DNA of 64,000 nucleotides from Chimonanthus salicifolius (Eukaryota; Streptophyta; Magnoliopsida; Laurales; Calycanthaceae), in assembly GCA_013350335.1 (NCBI GenBank), contig CM023538.1:51349195-51413194 (forward strand). Reading direction: 5' to 3'. Below, piece after piece: positions 52,001-58,000 of the stretch; within the stretch, counting starts at the first letter, position 1; each line of letters starts with the position of its first letter. Position numbers and translations under genes: made by a program. A model generated the notes under the pieces. It searched no databases. It worked only from the letters and a program-made list of their open reading frames with translations, and was not told where the DNA came from.

Positions 52001-55000
52001 AGCCTAACCCAGTACCCAAGCCCACGAGTGATGTGGGCATCATTACCAACACCATTCACAATCGAGAGAATCAAATTGAAGATGAGCCGATTCCAATTGA
52101 TCTCAAATTGCTGGGGATTTTAACGCATCAAAAGTGGGCCCGAAATGGCTTCTGTAGGAGCATGATATGTCCAATTTAATGGCTCATGGGCTAAGGCATT
52201 TGGTCAGGCTCCCAAATCCATAAAATTTAGCCCAATTTTGTCCACATAAGGGGTCCATTTGCAGCCCAGAAGGTGGAGTGACGAGAATCCTGTTAGGGCC
52301 TTCGTTGGACCGAGTCTATGTATTGTCAATTCCATGACCGAGTTTGACCGTGTGTCTTGGACCTTGACTTAATAAAATGCGAAGGTGTCAGAAGATCTAA
52401 TGTGCATTGAAAAATCCACACCGAACATATGATTGGCACACAGGTAAGTGAACCTTAGTGGACCTTAGGTTAAGCCTAAAATACCTTAGAAGTCAATGGT
52501 TGTAAAATTGGGAAACTGGAAATTGTTTGACTGTCAGCCTTGATGCCTCAAGCATTTTGTCGAGGCCTCAAAGACTGTCCACAACTGAGCAAAAATGATA
52601 GCTGGATTCCAGCGTGTGATCTCATGGTCATCTGGCCTTTGACCAAATATCTTACAAGATATGGTAAGAAATATTTGAAAAAGGGGAAAGGTTGTTCATG
52701 AGTTTTGAAAGATCATATGCCTCATCGTGATTGGAGACCTTATGAACATATGGAGATCCTAGAAGGCTCCTATGGATTTGATGAGATTATGAAAAATCAG
52801 TTTACCATCTCATACTCATGAACAAATCTTTTTGAAGCTAAGCATCGTGGGTGGCAATCTAACACATATTTGGAAAGGCTCCATAAAGGATTATTGAGAA
52901 ATCATTTTTTCCACCTCATGACTTGGTAGTTAAATATTCTGATTGGCAATCACGGACAGGTGGCAAATTAGTGAGCTAGTCATTGACTAAAAATCATTAG
53001 AAGTAAAGGTTTAAAATCTGGAAATTTAATGAGCTGTACTTCCAAATACAGGCTCGAGGCCTCGAGACTTAACTGTTCCAAAACAGTCTTATAAATATAC
53101 GATTGGCTGAATTCAAAATACAGAGCTGAATATTGGTAAATCAAAAACAGTCACCAGAGACCTTTCCCATCCCTTATCCTCTCTACTTCATCATCCTTTG
53201 CAAGGACATGAAAAAGTATTCGATGCTTAAGTTATGAAGAAGACGAGAACTGATTTACTAGGACCCAAAAACCAGTAAAATCATTGTCCTAGAATCCATG
53301 TTCCGCTGTGCCAAAGCTCACTAAAGAATGGACCAGATCTGAAGGAAGAGGTGGGGAGACATCAACAAGAAGAACACACATTTTGAAGAATTGTTAAGAC
53401 CCAAGGCAAGTATTCCTCTTAGTCTTTTTATTTGATATCACATTGTAAGGTGGACTAGAACACTGTGTTCGAACCACCCAAAAAGAATAGGTGTCGATAA
53501 TTAAACCATGGGGGCCGAACCTTTATAAAAAAAATTAGGTTGTACTATCTGGGTGTGAAGCCCATTCATAGTATATTGGGACGACCCTAAAGTTGGAAAG
53601 TCTGACAGTGGATATAGGTTCAGGTGAACCGAACCACTATAAATGATTGTGCAATGTGGTTTGCTTTGATGGTTTGATTCCTTTGTTTATCACTTGCACA
53701 CACGTTTATTCTGCTGCACATATTGTTAAATTGATTTATTTTAAAAAGGGAAATAAAATCGGATCATACCTATTCACCCCGCCCCCACCCCCCCACCCCC
53801 CCCTAGGTCTTGCATTATTCTAGTAATGAAATTTCAAATCCAACATGCCATGCCACATCACATACCATGTCACTCTCCAACCTCTACAATTCAGTTGCTT
53901 GGAATCCTCACATGCTAAGGAAGTCTCCAACGCATGGCAATCTAAATTTTTAGGTGTTGAACGAATTTGGGAAATGATTTGCAAGCGATGAACGACAATG
54001 GGAGGGAGATATTTTAGAGTCATCAATTTTCTCGAATCTACAAGTCAAAACTGTGTGCATCTCCATTGAGCGATTGTAATTTTTCTTTGTTTTATTTTTT
54101 CCTTGCAATTCACATATCATGTTGTGGACGGTGGAAAAGAGAAGACTTAGGGTCAATGGCGTGTGAAGGAAATGAGATGGGCGCATATGATCGTAACTTG
54201 TAGGATCTTTGGCTACAACTTAGGACACCAACGATTGGAGACTTGTGTTTCCAATTTTTTTACACGCCAAATTTCTAGTATAAATAAGCGTGGTGGGTAT
54301 ATTGTAGGGACAATTCATTTCAGCCAATAAAAGAATTTATTTGAAGGTTTTCCCCACATTTGGTGAGTGTTTTTATTTTGGTTTGAATTTATGCAATTTT
54401 CTTGTCTTTAATTAATTTTATGATTGCTAATTTTCAATTTATTGATTGTAAATTATTTGAATTAATTTCAGCAACTTAAAATTAATTATTGCACATTTAA
54501 TTGTGTGAATTGAAAATTGAAATTGAAGCCTTTGTCAATTTTATTCCGATGAGAATTGTTGACCTAGGTGAGATTAGGAGGACCTTTGATTTTTCCCATT
54601 GAGTGAAATTTCTTTGGATCCTCTAATCAATTTTCAAGGACCCATATAAAATTGGGCCGATTTGAGATTAGTGTTTTGGGTGATCGATTTCAATTTCCTT
54701 CGCTCTCTAACTTTGATTTCTTAGAGAGGCAAAAATTTAATTTTATTTTCAGATTCGAGTTATTGGACCTAACCTCCAATTTCATAAATTTGGAGCCTTT
54801 GACCGAACCCATATCCTGTGGTCGAACTTCTTTGGTTGCTCTTTGAATCAGGCTACATCAATGAGCCAATTATTTTATGGTTTTGGGCCCATATGGAACC
54901 CCCTCATGTGCTAGGAGTGCAATTTCAACCAATTCATCCTCCAATTGTCTCTTAATCCGTGGGTCCTTGATGTCTTCATTGTCCATGATTAAATTGAGGT

Positions 55001-58000
55001 CCTCATAACCTAGGAATGTAGCCCACCAAATATGTTGGTAATGCGTCTATCGAAAGGACTTATCTGGAATATGAGGTCCACCAAAAATCACCTTGATTAA
55101 GTCTATCAAACCATGTCTTTTTAAGCTCTTTAAAATTTTGATCAATCTAAATTATTTTTAATCTTTTAGCTTTATGGCCTTCAAAAACATGGCTTAATTG
55201 ACTGATTAAAGAGTTTTTTTATGGCTCTCATGCTAAACAAAGGTCTTTCCAACAGACCTATCACCACTCTATTTGGTGGGCCCCATGCATAGGTGTGTGG
55301 GGTAATACCGTACACACAATTGTACAGGTGATCATCCTTTCACACGTATACTTTTCCTTTTTTCAAATATTAGAGGCAAAACTGGTGCAATCAAAACAGG
55401 GTTTCTTGAGGCTAGCCCACAAGAAACCCACCCCCCACCCCCCTTCCCACGCCACCCCCACACACATAAAAGAAGTGAAAAACATCTTCAGACAACATTT
55501 TTGAGTAGTTGTGCGAAATGTTATCAGCATCAATTGCTAACCGTGGCACCATTTGGAATGAAACACCCATGTAACAAAATGCACTGATTTAAATATTTTA
55601 ACTAACATGTAAATGAGCTAAGTCAATCATGCAGAAGTTCATCGATTTAATGGTTCGGTTCTCTGCCATGCTAGTAGGGCTGGACATGAGCTAGATCAGA
55701 CCCAGTTTGACTAAATATTGTATGCTAGTAGGATGTAAATGCAACAATAAAATCCACCCCAACTGAACCTGATCCCTAAAAACTAGTCTGGTCCATCCAA
55801 GCGAAGCAAATACTGTGATTGCTGATGGATGGACTTGGACCCAAATAATCGTATGAGAATTATACAACACAAGGAATGGTCAATCCAAACAGCTCTAAAC
55901 ACCAGTCCACACTCTAAATTCAAATTGTGCTTCAACCAACACCCATTCAACAATTCTTCATCAAGTACCAAGTACCAAAACTGTAAATATTGACATTTCA
56001 AACCAAACTGTAAATATTCATCCAATGTTAGCTCTAGAAAAGGCCTGAGTTCTTAGTCTCAGGTTCTTTAACATGGGATACGGGAGGATAGGCCCCAGCC
56101 ACAAACATAGGCAAAAGATAGACAAATGTAGAATCATGTGAAGTTGTGAACTATGGGAGTGACCAAATTGGATCTCGTTGAATCATCCTAATTGTTGATT
56201 TGTAAGCTTCAACATTAAACCATTGGATAGCTATACTTTTTATGCTCAATCCATTAATGAGGATGAGTCAATTGACAGAAGCACATGCCACATTTGAATG
56301 TCCCACTTATAAACCTCATACCTAGGCACATTCCCGTTAGGGCATTTTTAGACATACATTAAAAACCAAAACTCGAGGCCACCATGACTTGATAGACCTA
56401 CTTCAGATAGTGATATTATAAACAGTACATTATCCTGTATAGTTGTATCGAGCTATCCTTTCGAGTCGGATTGATATGAAAATATAAACATCTATCCAAT
56501 CCAATTTAAATTTAAATATCAAGAATCAAAGAATTAAGGGTTACTAGCACAATATGGTCAATCAACGTAATAGGGTGAGACTTGGCACTAGACTTGGCAA
56601 AATTTGACCTGATCCAATTACCCAAACCGAATTAATGGGTATAGGTCTAAGCTCTATGACCCATTTAATAATTGGGTCGAGTCTACCCTAACCCGTTTAT
56701 AACCAGGTCAATTCATGTCTACCCATTTACCTGATTAAGCTTTGACACATAAGACATTCATGTCTATCCTAACCCTAGGCTAAAATTGAGACTCAAAGAG
56801 TGAAAAGAGATTCTGCATAGTGGTGCTTGTGTTCGTGTCTTTGCCTTTTCCCTCTCCATCGCTGGTGGACCATGGCCAATGGCCAATTTGAGGCTTTGTT
56901 GTCTCTTCTTCTTTTATCTTTCATTTACTTTCAATAAAAAAAAAAAAAAAACAAAATCCCTACCTCAGATTTGCAAATTGTGGCTTCTTCTGTATTGCTA
57001 GACACCAGTTGCTCACACTTTCTCTCTCTCCGATTTAAGGTCCTCTCTCTCTCTCTCTTCCACTCCCTCCTTCCTCGTCTCTTCTTTTCTTCTTTTATTT
57101 TTCATTTTCTTCAACGAAAACCTCAGCTTGACATTCTAAGATTCACAACCTGTGGCTTCCATTGGTCGTCGGATGCCAATTTTGCATGCACACTCAATTT
57201 CTATCCGATTTAAGGTTCTCTGACTCTTCCCCCCTCCCTTTTCTCTTCTCATTTTTGTTCTTTCTTTTTTATAAACTAAAATATCTGCTTGGCAGTTTTA
57301 TAGGCTTCTTCTGGACACCTGTTTCGCACGCTCATTCTCTCTCTCCAATTTAAGGTACTCTCTCTTTCCTCACCTCAGTTTTTCAATTTTTTTAAAAAAC
57401 TAAAATCTCTACTTGAATGTTGTAGCCTACAACTTCTTCATCGTTGCCAAATGTCGATTTCTCACAGTCACTCACACACACCTACACACACACTCTCTCT
57501 CTCTTTGATTTAAGGTAACTCTGCTTTTCCCTCTCATTTTTTTTAATTATTTTAAACTAAAATCTCCCTCAGTTTCTTGTGTTGAATTTGGACATATTAC
57601 AATGCATGGAGGGATAAGTATATTTGATAGTTAGGATTAATCACAAATTGGTCCTATATTGATGTATAAAAATGGAGTGTTTGCCAACTCCCTTTTTTTT
57701 TGTTTTGAGTTGACTGGAGTTTATAATTATTGATTACTTATTGAAATTATAGGTCACTATTGAAAGTGTTTACTGGTTGAATTTATAGGTTACCATTAAA
57801 GGTAAGATTCAATGCCTTTTCATAACATTTCAATTTTATGATGGTAAAAGAATATTGTTTATATGTTAAACTTATTCAGTCATTATTTTTATTTTTTTTG
57901 AAAAGCTATTCAGTCATTAATTTTTGTATCTTGTTTTAGATATTTTTTATATATGAAAGTTTAGTAATTGAACATTTTATGCAATTTTTTAAGATGTATG

